Origin: an uncultured Bacteroidales bacterium
Lineage (GTDB): Bacteria > Bacteroidota > Bacteroidia > Bacteroidales > UBA3824
NCBI GenBank assembly: GCA_905234655.1
Contig: CAJOJG010000020.1
Coordinates: 1 to 46,445, forward strand
DNA: 46,445 bases
Direction: 5' to 3'
The notes under the pieces are model-generated. The model was given only the letters and a program-made list of their open reading frames with translations, ran no database searches and was not told where the DNA came from. The translations under genes and the position numbers were made by a program. This document shows positions 25,708 to 34,070 of the stretch, in pieces; position 1 is the first letter of the stretch, and every line of letters starts with the position of its first letter.

Positions 25708-27573
25708 ATGAAAGCGAAAATCTTAAATACAGCGGCTGTACTGGCTCTTGCGGCGACTATGAACACCGCCACCGCCCAAACGCCAAACACATTCAACTAC
25801 CAGGCGGTCATCACGACGGAAGACGGCGCGCCAGTCCAAAAACAAGAAATCACTGTCGAAGTCTCCATCCGCCAAGGCTCTAAATGTGAAACAAACCCAA
25901 GCTCGTGCGACTTAGTATGGCAGGAGCTCCACAAACCGACCACAAACGAGTTTGGAAGTTTCAGCATAGAAATCGGCGACCCGGAGGCGATACTCGGCGG
26001 CTCGGCCAACGACTTTTCAAAAATCGACTGGCTGAACACCACAAACGGCCAATATTACATGCAAGTCCGCGTCGACTTTGGACAGGCGTCATACCTCAAC
26101 GGCATGACTGACCTCGGCACGACGCGCTTTTCGGCAGTCCCATACGCACTCGCCGCGCAGTCCGCAAAGACCGCCGACTTTGCAAATGGAATCCAAGCCG
26201 ACGAAAACGACAAAATAGGAAACACAATCGGACAGCTCGCCGACGTGACCATAACAAACCCCGCCGACGGCGAAATCCTCAAGTACAACAACGGCACTTG
26301 GGAAAATGCACCATTTGAACTCGAATTAGGCAACCTCAGCGACGTCACCATAAAGACACCGAACAAAAGCGACGTCCTCGCATACAACTACACCGAACAA
26401 AAATGGCAGAACAAGCCACTGACCTTCACCACAATAGAAGGCGTAGACGACACCGGCGCAAAAACTGGCGACGTCCTGACCTATAACGCAACCGACAAAA
26501 CATGGGAAGCCAAGCCCCCATCCGAATCCGGCGCATCAAATCTTGCCGACCTGAAAGGCGATGTCCTGATAAAGACCGACCTCGACGACGGTCAAATCCT
26601 CAAATACAACGGCACAACAAAGAAGTGGGAGAACGCCGACCCTGCGGCAAACGACTTATGGCAAACAGCCAAAAACGATGACAACGACACGTACCTCTAT
26701 AGCAAATACAAAATAGTGGGAATTGGAACGTTTACCACAGAAAAACCCAAAGCAATGTTTCATGTCTACGATGGAAGCAGCACCATGATTAACGGGGCAG
26801 GCATTACATCAGGAAACAAAGAATACCGATGCGCCGGTACTGGAATAATTGCATTAGGCGGCACTTATAGTGACGACCTCGACATATCAAAAGGAACTGC
26901 TTGCATTGTAGGAAATGGCAGTTTTGCAGGCAAGTCTAACATAGGAACTCAGGATCCGATTAATAATATCGTAATGGGATTTAAATCATTATCTTACGGC
27001 GGCAATGGGAAAATCGCAGTTGGAGATTATCTTGAATTAGGATCTCTCAATTATTGTGCACTATTCGGCAGCAATCTTAGAGCTGGCAGAGCAAATCAAC
27101 TAATATGCGGCAAATACAACGCATATAGCGCAACCGACATTTTCATAGTAGCTGACGGCACAGCAGCCCCAGGCAAAAACATCTTCACCGTCAATGCAGA
27201 CGGCACTGCAAAACTCGACGGCAACCTCGTGCAAACCTCCGACCTCCGCCTCAAGACCAACATCGCCACACTTGAAAACTCGCTCGAGAGCGTCCTGAAA
27301 CTTCGTGGCGTAACTTTCAACTGGAAGAAGGCGGAAGACGGCAAAAAACAATATGGATTCATTGCGCAGGAAGTTGAAGAAGTATTCCCTGACCTCGTCG
27401 GCACGGACAGTAACGGATATAAGACGCTGAACTACAGCGGCGTAATCCCAGTATTGACCGAGGCTATAAAGACCCAGCAAGACGAAATCGAAACCCTCAA
27501 AAACGAAAACGCACAACTAAAAACCACCCTCGAACAGCTCATCCAGCGCATCGAGGCATTGGAAAACAAATAA
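25708..27573 (+). CDS. Exported adhesin-like protein with S74 intramolecular chaperone domain
   Basis: A 621-residue protein. Signal peptide ends near NTATAQ; residues ~27-155 are a conserved Bacteroidota N-terminal module (FNYQAVITTEDGAPV, then VPYALAAQSAKTADFANG). About four imperfect repeats (~170-315) have a D-G-x-I-L-K-Y/W-N core, such as ADGEILKYNNGTWENAP and DDGQILKYNGTTKKWENAD. A central low-similarity region (~330-480) comes before the S74 chaperone domain at ~510-590, with SDLRLKTNI holding the Ser/Lys dyad, and a trimerising coiled coil at the end. S74 domains trimerise and cut themselves from phage tail fibres; here the signal peptide suggests a surface fibre. No phage genes are near. 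Confidence 0.8.
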   Translation: MKAKILNTAAVLALAATMNTATAQTPNTFNYQAVITTEDGAPVQKQEITVEVSIRQGSKCETNPSSCDLVWQELHKPTTNEFGSFSIEIGDPEAILGGSANDFSKIDWLNTTNGQYYMQVRVDFGQASYLNGMTDLGTTRFSAVPYALAAQSAKTADFANGIQADENDKIGNTIGQLADVTITNPADGEILKYNNGTWENAPFELELGNLSDVTIKTPNKSDVLAYNYTEQKWQNKPLTFTTIEGVDDTGAKTGDVLTYNATDKTWEAKPPSESGASNLADLKGDVLIKTDLDDGQILKYNGTTKKWENADPAANDLWQTAKNDDNDTYLYSKYKIVGIGTFTTEKPKAMFHVYDGSSTMINGAGITSGNKEYRCAGTGIIALGGTYSDDLDISKGTACIVGNGSFAGKSNIGTQDPINNIVMGFKSLSYGGNGKIAVGDYLELGSLNYCALFGSNLRAGRANQLICGKYNAYSATDIFIVADGTAAPGKNIFTVNADGTAKLDGNLVQTSDLRLKTNIATLENSLESVLKLRGVTFNWKKAEDGKKQYGFIAQEVEEVFPDLVGTDSNGYKTLNYSGVIPVLTEAIKTQQDEIETLKNENAQLKTTLEQLIQRIEALENK

Positions 27574-27585
27574 CCCCCCCCGATA

Positions 27586-28008
27586 ATGGACAACATCACC
27601 CACGATACGCCACAACAGACACCACGAAACGGCAACGGATTCGCTGTCGCTTCCATAACACTCGGCATCATATCATTCGCGACAATGTGCGTACCGTGGC
27701 TGATGCTTGTACTCGCACTGACCGGCACGACATTCGGCATAATATCATGGGTAAAAGCCACACGGACATCGACACCGCCGACACTGCCCATAATTGGCAC
27801 GATTGCATCGGGCGTCGCCACAATCGTGGCACTCATAATAACGACAACATTCTACCTGGCACTGGACTCAATAAACGCCCAGTGGGGCGAGGAGTTCAGC
27901 AGAATGGACTCCATGTTCAACTCCATGCGCGACTCCATCGATATATGGGACAACCAGTTCGACTACGACCAACTCCCCGAAGCCGACTCCACATTCTTCA
28001 TTAAATGA
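27586..28008 (+). CDS. DUF4190-like small membrane protein
   Basis: A 140-residue membrane protein. The hydrophobic parts are GFAVASITLGIISFATMCVP to about residue 52 and ASGVATIVALIITTTFYLAL near 70-92. The N-terminal pair with Gly-rich turns and a KAT loop resembles DUF4190, a family of short integral membrane proteins of unknown function. The C-terminal tail (~45 residues) is acidic and outside the family. The stop overlaps the rsmG stop by 8 bases on the opposite strand. Confidence 0.65.
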   Translation: MDNITHDTPQQTPRNGNGFAVASITLGIISFATMCVPWLMLVLALTGTTFGIISWVKATRTSTPPTLPIIGTIASGVATIVALIITTTFYLALDSINAQWGEEFSRMDSMFNSMRDSIDIWDNQFDYDQLPEADSTFFIK

Positions 28009-28624
28009 CGAAAGGCGAATATTCAATGACCTTTTTCGTCTCGAAGAACTCGCCGGGAAAGACATCTGAAATATTGAAAATCTTGCATTTGGCGGCGAAA
28101 GACGCGATTTCCTCGTCAAAATCGCCGCCCTTGAGGTACACGACACGGGACTTCTTATTGTCCTTAATAAGATTGTCCCGGGTTTGCTTTATGAAATTAG
28201 GGAACGCGGTCACGGCACGGCTGACGATTGTGTCGAAACGTTCCTTGAGCATATTTGACTTTATATGAATGCCACGGACATTCTTAAGCCCAAGCTGAGC
28301 CGCGATGTCATTGACGACCATAATCTTCTTGCCAATCGAATCTATAAGCGTAAAATCCTTCCCTGGGTACATGATTGCCAACGGAATCCCCGGCAGCCCG
28401 CCGCCAGTGCCGACATCAAGTATCCTATGGCTCTCGTCCAAAAGCCCAAACTTCGCGATAGCCAACGAATGTAATATATGCCGGACGAAAAGCTCGCCAA
28501 TATCAGCCCGAGAGATGACATTGATTTTCTCGTTCCACTCAGGATAAAGCCTCATCAGCATCTCGAACCTGCCGGCCTGCTCATCGCTCAACCCGGGGAA
28601 ATATTTTTTTAATTCATAATTCAT
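28001..28624 (-). CDS. rsmG: 16S rRNA (guanine-527-N7)-methyltransferase RsmG
   Basis: A 207-residue enzyme that methylates N7 of G527 in 16S rRNA using SAM. Family marks: KYFPGLSDEQ at the N-terminus, YPEWNEKINVISR, the SAM-binding ILDVGTGGGLPGIPLAIMYP, LIDSIGKKI and VSRAVTAF. Length is standard. The start codon lies inside a 7-base tandem repeat (ATGAATT on the coding strand, four copies); only the ATG at 28624 opens the frame, since the other copies hit stops within six codons. It converges with the DUF4190-like gene. Confidence 0.93.
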   Translation of the reverse strand: MNYELKKYFPGLSDEQAGRFEMLMRLYPEWNEKINVISRADIGELFVRHILHSLAIAKFGLLDESHRILDVGTGGGLPGIPLAIMYPGKDFTLIDSIGKKIMVVNDIAAQLGLKNVRGIHIKSNMLKERFDTIVSRAVTAFPNFIKQTRDNLIKDNKKSRVVYLKGGDFDEEIASFAAKCKIFNISDVFPGEFFETKKVIEYSPFVI

Positions 28625-28654
28625 AATTCATAATTCATAATTGCCATCCGGCGG
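28611..28654. repeat. (AATTCAT)4 repeat plus GCCATYCGGCGGA element, copy 1
   Basis: Four perfect copies of AATTCAT (28611-28638) lead into AATTGCCATCCGGCGGA. The same composite, with one changed base in a repeat and one in the tail, occurs at 31723-31763. The tail CATCCG-g-CGGATG can form a small hairpin. It overlaps the start of rsmG. It looks like a dispersed short repeat rather than coding sequence. Confidence 0.6.
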
Positions 28655-28663
28655 ATGCCTATT

Positions 28664-28699
28664 CAATTACTTCAATCATTTCAATCACTTCAATTACTT
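28664..28699. repeat. Four tandem 9-base repeats
   Basis: Units CAATTACTT, CAATCATTT, CAATCACTT and CAATTACTT follow each other without gaps directly after the sigma factor stop codon (minus strand). This is probably slippage-generated low-complexity sequence; no function is evident. Confidence 0.55.
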
Positions 28700-28700
28700 G

Positions 28701-29345
28701 TCACAGCCTGTCCTTCTCCACGTTGTGACCCTTGAAAGTGGCGACTAAGAGTTCGCGCGAGCGGTAAAGCCTGGCCTTGACTGTGCCGATAGGGATGCCG
28801 AGTTCACGGGAAATCTCCGCGTATGACTTTTCCTTAAAATACCGCATGATGGTTATGTCGCGGTAGTCCTCATGGAGCTGCTGGACAATCTGCCACATAT
28901 AATTAGCCTTCTGCTCACGAATCATGGATTCCTCCGGGTCGTCGGAATTTTCAATGAGCTCGGGGACTGTGACAGTAGGCGCAGCGCCGTCGTCAACCTC
29001 AGGGGCGGTGTCGATAGAGACCATGCGCTGCTTCTTACAGCGGATGAAGTCGATGACATTATTAGTCGCAATCTTAAAAAGCCACGTGCTGAAAGCGCGT
29101 TCCGGCCTATAATAGCGGATATTGCGGAATGCCTTTCCAAAAGACTCCATCGTCAAGTCCTCGGCATCGTGGACATTCCTGACCATACGGCTTATCATGT
29201 GGTACATCGAATCGCGGTACTTGGACAGCAGCCGGGCATACGCCTTCTGATCTCCGTCCAACGCCCGCTCGACAAGCTGGATGTCCTCCCTGGCCTTGTC
29301 GGAAAACCCTGACAGTTCCTGCTGCTCTGTGTTTTCTACTTCCAT
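28701..29345 (-). CDS. ECF-type RNA polymerase sigma factor
   Basis: A 214-residue sigma-70 family protein with only regions 2 and 4. Region 2 includes DAEDLTMESFGKAFRNI and FSTWLFKIATNNVIDFIRCKK (~60-105); region 4 includes YRDITIMRYFKEKSYAEISRELGIPIGTVKARLYRSRELL (~160-200). An acidic linker lies between. ECF factors normally respond to envelope or other signals through an anti-sigma factor, but none is adjacent: the next genes are rsmG and a glycosyltransferase. The start overlaps the glycosyltransferase stop by 10 bases, implying translational coupling. Confidence 0.92.
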   Translation of the reverse strand: MEVENTEQQELSGFSDKAREDIQLVERALDGDQKAYARLLSKYRDSMYHMISRMVRNVHDAEDLTMESFGKAFRNIRYYRPERAFSTWLFKIATNNVIDFIRCKKQRMVSIDTAPEVDDGAAPTVTVPELIENSDDPEESMIREQKANYMWQIVQQLHEDYRDITIMRYFKEKSYAEISRELGIPIGTVKARLYRSRELLVATFKGHNVEKDRL

Positions 29346-30484
29346 TTTAGTCGTTCTCTCCTTAGGCTGCCCAATATCATCTGGACAAGATTGATATAAG
29401 GCAGGATTATGTCAAACAACAGCGACAATGCCTTGACGCCTTTTATCTTAAACCTGTTGGCGGTCTTCGAGATTGTGAAGATGAACACCGCGTACCGCGT
29501 CAGAAACAGCGCGCCGGTGACGATATACAACGGTGGGAAAAACGACAGCACGACCGCCGCAAGGTAAAAATAGCTTCTTGCCATCGGCTCGAGCGCAAGC
29601 AGGAACTTGTGTGAGCCCTTATAACGCTCCGATGCCGAAAAATGACGCTGCTTTTGGGTGTTCCACTGGTGGAAAGTCTCCTTCGACTCGCACGAGGTGA
29701 AAGAATCAGGATTGTACGACACGGCGACCCTGCGCTTTTGGGCGTTCTCGTTGACAAAAAGGTCGTCGTCGCCGGACATGAGCCGCGAATGGGAAACGAA
29801 ACCTTTGCTCTTGACAAACAAGGACTTGCGGTATGCCAAGTTTCGACCGACACCCATGTACGGCATCCCCGCCTCTGCGAAAGTGTAATACTGCAAGGCG
29901 ATGAACCCCGCGTCATATCGTATAAGTTTGTTGAGCAGACCCTTGCGCTCCTCATAGCCGCCATATCCAAGCACAAAGTCATTGGCGTCCGTGAAATGCT
30001 GGCTCATGGTGCGGATCCAATATTTGGAGGCCGGCATACAGTCCGCGTCCGTAAGCAGCAGCCACTCGTTCTTGGCGGCCTTAATGCCTATCGTCAGCGC
30101 GAGCTTCTTGCCCTGTCGGAACTGCTCGTTGTGTGAAATCTCCGTGACATACAAGTTAGGGTACTTCTGCTTGTACTCGTCGAGGACAAGTTCGGTGTCG
30201 TCCGTGCTCTGGTCATTGACAACCACGACCTCAAAATCCGGGTAATCCTGGTCAAGGATATAGCCAAGGCGGTTCTTGAGGTTCTCCGCCTCGTTCTTGG
30301 CGCAGATGACCACAGAGACCGGCACAGCCTGATTATACGGCACAGGCTTCTTGCGCCGCCCGATTCTTATGTACACTATAAGGTAATACGCCAAATCAAT
30401 CGCCCACGCCAATGCCAATGAGCATACAAGCCAGAACTTCCAACTGCTTATGTCTGTCAATAACTCTATTAAAGCGTCAATCAT
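29336..30484 (-). CDS. Membrane-bound family 2 glycosyltransferase
   Basis: A 382-residue GT2 enzyme transferring a sugar from a nucleotide donor, probably in surface polysaccharide synthesis. One membrane helix (~15-38) is followed by the GT-A domain with VSVVICAKNEAENL, VVVNDQSTDDT, the metal-binding TDADC, the GDDDLF motif and a QxxRH-type motif (QWNTQKQRHF). Two or three helices close the protein (~305-370). The start at 30484 was chosen because a TACCTTTG box at 30518-30511 lies upstream of it; an in-frame ATG at 30532 would lie upstream of that promoter. Confidence 0.87.
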   Translation of the reverse strand: MIDALIELLTDISSWKFWLVCSLALAWAIDLAYYLIVYIRIGRRKKPVPYNQAVPVSVVICAKNEAENLKNRLGYILDQDYPDFEVVVVNDQSTDDTELVLDEYKQKYPNLYVTEISHNEQFRQGKKLALTIGIKAAKNEWLLLTDADCMPASKYWIRTMSQHFTDANDFVLGYGGYEERKGLLNKLIRYDAGFIALQYYTFAEAGMPYMGVGRNLAYRKSLFVKSKGFVSHSRLMSGDDDLFVNENAQKRRVAVSYNPDSFTSCESKETFHQWNTQKQRHFSASERYKGSHKFLLALEPMARSYFYLAAVVLSFFPPLYIVTGALFLTRYAVFIFTISKTANRFKIKGVKALSLLFDIILPYINLVQMILGSLRRERLKWK

Positions 30485-30510
30485 ATTATTAATTACAAAA
30501 CTACTGTACG

Positions 30511-30518
30511 CAAAGGTA
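30511..30518 (-). promoter_or_regulatory. -7 box of the glycosyltransferase/sigma gene pair
   Basis: TACCTTTG on the minus strand, followed by a short leader to the ATG at 30484. The -33 position reads ATTG rather than TTTG, so the match is partial. Confidence 0.45.
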
Positions 30519-30572
30519 CAATCTTTTTTCATTATAAAAAAACAATTTCTTTAAGAAATTAATTTTTTGGAT

Positions 30573-30580
30573 TAACTTTG
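30573..30580 (+). promoter_or_regulatory. -7 box directly before tgt
   Basis: TAACTTTG ends only four bases before the ATG at 30585, so transcription from it would give an almost leaderless mRNA. No good TTTG lies at the -33 position. Confidence 0.4.
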
Positions 30581-30584
30581 CAAC

Positions 30585-31715
30585 ATGAAATTTACTATCG
30601 AACATACAGACCAACGCACAAATGCCCGCGCGGGGCGTTTGTCTACCGGCCACGGCGAAATCCAGACACCTATATTCATGCCCGTAGGTACCGTGGGCTC
30701 GGTCAAGGGCGTGCATCAGCGCGAACTCAGCGACGACGTCGACGCTAAGATCATTCTCGGAAACACATACCACCTGTATCTGCGTCCGGGCATGGACATA
30801 TTGAAAAAGGCGGGCGGCCTCCATAAATTCATCGGCTGGGACCGCGCTATACTGACAGACAGTGGCGGATTCCAGGTGTTCTCCTTAGCCGCAAACCGCA
30901 AAATCACCGACGAAGGCGTGACTTTCCGCTCCCACATCGACGGCTCCAAGCACCTTTTCACGCCCGAAAGCGTCGTGGACACCGAGCGCATAATAGGCAG
31001 CGACATCATGATGGCTCTCGACGAGTGTACGCCCTACCCTTGCACATACGAGTACGCCACCAAGTCGCTCGACATAACCCACAAGTGGCTCGCGCGCGGA
31101 GTGTCCCACTACAAGTCCACCAGTCCGCTCTACGGACACGACCAGGCGTACTTCCCCATCGTCCAGGGCAGCGTCTACAAGGACTTGAGGATAAAGTCGG
31201 CGGAGTTCGTAGCCTCACAGGGCATGGAAGGCAACGCAATCGGCGGACTATCCGTGGGCGAGCCAGTGGAGATGATGTACGAGATGATTGAAGTAGTCAA
31301 CTCCATACTCCCGAAAGACAAGCCGCGATACCTCATGGGCGTCGGCACACCAGCCAACATCATTGAAGGCGTGGCACGCGGCATAGACATGTTCGACTGC
31401 GTAATGCCCACGCGCAACGGCAGGAACGGCATGATATTCACCTCCGAGGGAACTATCAACCTCAAGAACGAGAAATGGAAGGAGGACTTCTCGCCGCTCG
31501 ACCCTAATGGAACGACATACGTAGACCACTGCTACTCAAAGGCATACGTGCGCCACCTCGTAGTCTCCGGCGAAAGGCTCGCCGCACAGATAGCAAGCGT
31601 CCATAACCTCGCCTTCTACCTCGCGCTCGTCCGCGAAATCCGCTCACGAATCATCGACGGCACATTCGCCGACTGGAAAGACGGCGCGGCAGAAAGAATG
31701 ATGAGAAGAATTTGA
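30585..31715 (+). CDS. tgt: Queuine tRNA-ribosyltransferase (tRNA-guanine transglycosylase)
   Basis: A 376-residue Tgt, which exchanges guanine 34 for preQ1 in tRNAs with GUN anticodons. Motifs: TPIFMPVGTVGSVKGVH (N-terminus), the catalytic DSGGFQVFS near 96-104, GGLSVGEP, the second aspartate in FDCVMPTRNGRNG and the C-terminal HNLAFYL. The CxCxxC zinc ligands of characterised bacterial enzymes are not present: the region reads LDPNGTTYVDHCYSKAYVRHL with one cysteine. From memory, other Bacteroidota Tgt proteins also lack them, so this is probably a clade trait. No queuosine biosynthesis gene is adjacent. Confidence 0.93.
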   Translation: MKFTIEHTDQRTNARAGRLSTGHGEIQTPIFMPVGTVGSVKGVHQRELSDDVDAKIILGNTYHLYLRPGMDILKKAGGLHKFIGWDRAILTDSGGFQVFSLAANRKITDEGVTFRSHIDGSKHLFTPESVVDTERIIGSDIMMALDECTPYPCTYEYATKSLDITHKWLARGVSHYKSTSPLYGHDQAYFPIVQGSVYKDLRIKSAEFVASQGMEGNAIGGLSVGEPVEMMYEMIEVVNSILPKDKPRYLMGVGTPANIIEGVARGIDMFDCVMPTRNGRNGMIFTSEGTINLKNEKWKEDFSPLDPNGTTYVDHCYSKAYVRHLVVSGERLAAQIASVHNLAFYLALVREIRSRIIDGTFADWKDGAAERMMRRI

Positions 31716-31722
31716 GCCAATG

Positions 31723-31763
31723 CATAATTCATAATTCATAATGCATAATTGCCATTCGGCGGA
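31723..31763. repeat. AATTCAT repeat plus GCCATYCGGCGGA element, copy 2
   Basis: Two AATTCAT units, one AATGCAT and AATTGCCATTCGGCGGA repeat the composite at 28611-28654 in the same orientation. It lies between the tgt stop and the permease gene. Confidence 0.55.
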
Positions 31764-31772
31764 ACCATTGTG

Positions 31773-31821
31773 AATTGTTAATTGTCAACTGTTAATTGTC
31801 AATTGTCAACTGTTAATTGTT
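31773..31821. repeat. Seven tandem 7-base repeats up to the permease start codon
   Basis: Seven units of AAYTGTY (AATTGTT, AATTGTC, AACTGTT, AATTGTC, AATTGTC, AACTGTT, AATTGTT) end exactly at the ATG at 31822. Thus the whole visible 5' leader is a short tandem repeat. Copy number changes would alter leader length, not frame. Confidence 0.6.
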
Positions 31822-32901
31822 ATGTTCAAGATATTAGACAGATACATCATAAGGAAATTCCTCGGCACATTCTTCTACTCGCTTGTGCTGCTGATTTCCA
31901 TCGTCATAGTGTTTGACATACAAGAGAAGTTCGACGACTTCATCGAGAAGAAAGCACCATTGAAGGCCATCATCCTCGACTATTACGTCAACTTCGCGCC
32001 GTACTATGCAAACATGTTCATGTTCCTGTTCATATTCATATCGGTCATCTTCTTCACCTCAAAACTCGCCGGGAACAGCGAGATAATCGCGATGCTCAGC
32101 GCGGGCATAAGTTTCCGGCGGATATTGGTGCCATATTTTGAATCGGCGGCGGTACTGGCGATACTCTCGTTTGTCCTGAGCGCATACATACTGCCACCGG
32201 CCACGGCGACAAGGCTCGACTTTGAGAACACGTACATTAAAAAGGCGTATGTGAACACCTCCCGCAACATCCACCGGCAAGTGAACGACTCCACAAGACT
32301 CTACATGCAAAACTACATCGCGTCGTCCAACATCGGAAACAAATTCAGTTGGGAGGTCTTCGACGGCAAACAGCTCAAGGAAAAGCTCATGAGCGACAAC
32401 ATCCGCTGGGACTCGACGCTCCAAAAGTGGCACATAACAAACTACTACATACGCTACATCACCCCGAATGGCGACTCGATAGTTACCGGCAAGGGCATGG
32501 ACACTACGCTGGCGATTATCCCCAAGGACTTCAACTCGCGCATTAACCAAATCGAAACCCTGAACTCCGAAGAGCTCCACGAATACATAGACGAGCAGGA
32601 ACGACGTGGCAATGAGAATATTGCAGCATTCAAAGTCGAAAGCTACAAGCGCATCGCGTTTCCCTTCGCATGTTTCATACTGACACTCATAGGCGTGTCG
32701 CTCTCGAGCAAGAAAGTCCGTGGCGGCATCGGCGTCAATCTTGGCGTAGGCCTCGCGCTGAGTTTCAGTTACATACTCTTCATGCAGATATTCACGCAGT
32801 TCGCCATCGGAAGCACCCTGCCGCCCATCTTGGCAGTGTGGATTCCTAACATTCTGTACACCATAATAGGCATCGTGCTTTATTTCAAAGCACCAAAATA
32901 A
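31822..32901 (+). CDS. LptF/LptG family permease
   Basis: A 359-residue inner-membrane protein of the LptF/LptG (YjgP/YjgQ) family, the permease of the lipopolysaccharide exporter LptB2FG. Membrane helices lie near 13-33, 55-80, 99-121 at the N-terminus and near 270-290, 300-320, 333-353 at the C-terminus, with the periplasmic beta-jellyroll domain (~125-260) between. The opening MFKILDRYIIRKFLGTFFYSL is typical. Bacteroidota usually encode two such permeases apart; only one is in the window. It is 10 bases upstream of dprA. Confidence 0.9.
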   Translation: MFKILDRYIIRKFLGTFFYSLVLLISIVIVFDIQEKFDDFIEKKAPLKAIILDYYVNFAPYYANMFMFLFIFISVIFFTSKLAGNSEIIAMLSAGISFRRILVPYFESAAVLAILSFVLSAYILPPATATRLDFENTYIKKAYVNTSRNIHRQVNDSTRLYMQNYIASSNIGNKFSWEVFDGKQLKEKLMSDNIRWDSTLQKWHITNYYIRYITPNGDSIVTGKGMDTTLAIIPKDFNSRINQIETLNSEELHEYIDEQERRGNENIAAFKVESYKRIAFPFACFILTLIGVSLSSKKVRGGIGVNLGVGLALSFSYILFMQIFTQFAIGSTLPPILAVWIPNILYTIIGIVLYFKAPK

Positions 32902-32910
32902 CCCGCGCAA

Positions 32911-34026
32911 ATGGAAATGAACAGCGAAGATATTGTCTACAAGATAGCGGCGACAATGGTGCCGGGAATCGGGGCGGCGAGTTTCATAAAGACCGTCAAC
33001 GCCTGCAAAGGAGAGCGCAGCCTTTTTGAAAACGCCGACTTTTGGGCTGAGGAAGGCATCATACCCAAAAAGGCCGCCGAATCCATCAGGCAATCCGACC
33101 TGCTCGACAAGGCGAAAGCGCAAGCCGAAATTTGCCAAAAGCACAACATCAACGTCCTCTCGATGGTTGACACCAAATATCCGCGTCGGCTCGTCAACTG
33201 CGAGGGCGCGCCAAAACTGCTGTTCTCCCTCGGCAACGCAAACCTCGAAATATTCCACACCGTCGGCATCGTCGGCACGCGCTCATGCGACAATGACGGC
33301 AAAAACAACATCTTCGAACTCGTCGAGACGCTTAAGAATGACAATATCAACGTTGTGATAATCAGTGGACTTGCGGCTGGCGCGGATTCATTTGCCCACC
33401 AAGCCGCGCTCCATTACGGACTGCCCACAGCCGCCGTCCTTGGCCACGGACTTAACATGGTCTACCCTGCTGAAAACCGCCAACTTGCCGCCGACATCGT
33501 GCATTCAGGCGGCGTACTTTTCACAGAATTTTTCTACGGCCAGGCAGTCAACAAGAACAATTTTGCACGGCGAAACCGGATTGTCGCCGGACTGTGTGAC
33601 GCGGTAATCGTCGCACAAAGTAAAATCAGGGGCGGCGCGCTCATAACCGCCGACCTCGCAAAGAAATATAAGCGTGACGTTTTTGCATTCCCGGGGCGAG
33701 TTAACGACAAACTCTATGCCGGATGTAACATGCTCATATCCAAAGGCAACGCCACACTATTCGCCAACACTGCCGAATTTGAAAAGATGATGGGCTGGAC
33801 TTCCACTAACCGAACCACGCCAGTCCAAACGTCGCTCGACCTTGAGCCTCTAACGCCTGAAGAGGTGACGATAATCGACATCCTCCACTCCAATGGCCCG
33901 ACGAACATCGACACCATCGCCATGCTCTCCAAAATCCAAATGTTCCAGCTCTCGTCGCTCCTCCTGAACATGGAGTTCAAAGACCTTGTACGCCCACTTC
34001 CAGGTAAACGGTACGAGGCTCGATAA
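32911..34026 (+). CDS. dprA: DNA-processing protein DprA
   Basis: A 371-residue DprA/Smf protein, which loads RecA on incoming single-stranded DNA in natural transformation and is found in most bacteria. An N-terminal helix-hairpin-helix/SAM-like part (VPGIGAASFIK) is followed by the Rossmann fold: VGIVGTRSCDNDG, VIISGLAAGADSFAHQAAL, AAVLGHGLNMVYPAEN, FARRNRIVAGLCDAVIV and RDVFAFPGRVND. A C-terminal winged-helix-like domain (~300-371, EEVTIIDILHSNGPTNIDTI) completes it. MNSEDIVYK, two codons downstream, is an equally possible start. Confidence 0.93.
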   Translation: MEMNSEDIVYKIAATMVPGIGAASFIKTVNACKGERSLFENADFWAEEGIIPKKAAESIRQSDLLDKAKAQAEICQKHNINVLSMVDTKYPRRLVNCEGAPKLLFSLGNANLEIFHTVGIVGTRSCDNDGKNNIFELVETLKNDNINVVIISGLAAGADSFAHQAALHYGLPTAAVLGHGLNMVYPAENRQLAADIVHSGGVLFTEFFYGQAVNKNNFARRNRIVAGLCDAVIVAQSKIRGGALITADLAKKYKRDVFAFPGRVNDKLYAGCNMLISKGNATLFANTAEFEKMMGWTSTNRTTPVQTSLDLEPLTPEEVTIIDILHSNGPTNIDTIAMLSKIQMFQLSSLLLNMEFKDLVRPLPGKRYEAR

Positions 34027-34070
34027 CTACCATGAAGTAAATTACAATGAAGTAAAATTTCGCCTCCACA

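Noticed and set aside
25708..27573. Prophage tail-fibre gene
   Set aside because: The S74 domain suggested phage, but there is a signal peptide, a Bacteroidota surface-protein N-terminus and no phage gene nearby.
28611..28699. CRISPR array
   Set aside because: Units of 7 and 9 bases without spacers; simple tandem repeats. No cas gene in the window.
32059..33258. 399-codon minus-strand ORF across lptF and dprA
   Set aside because: Spans two well-supported plus-strand genes and their gap; composition is that of an antisense shadow.
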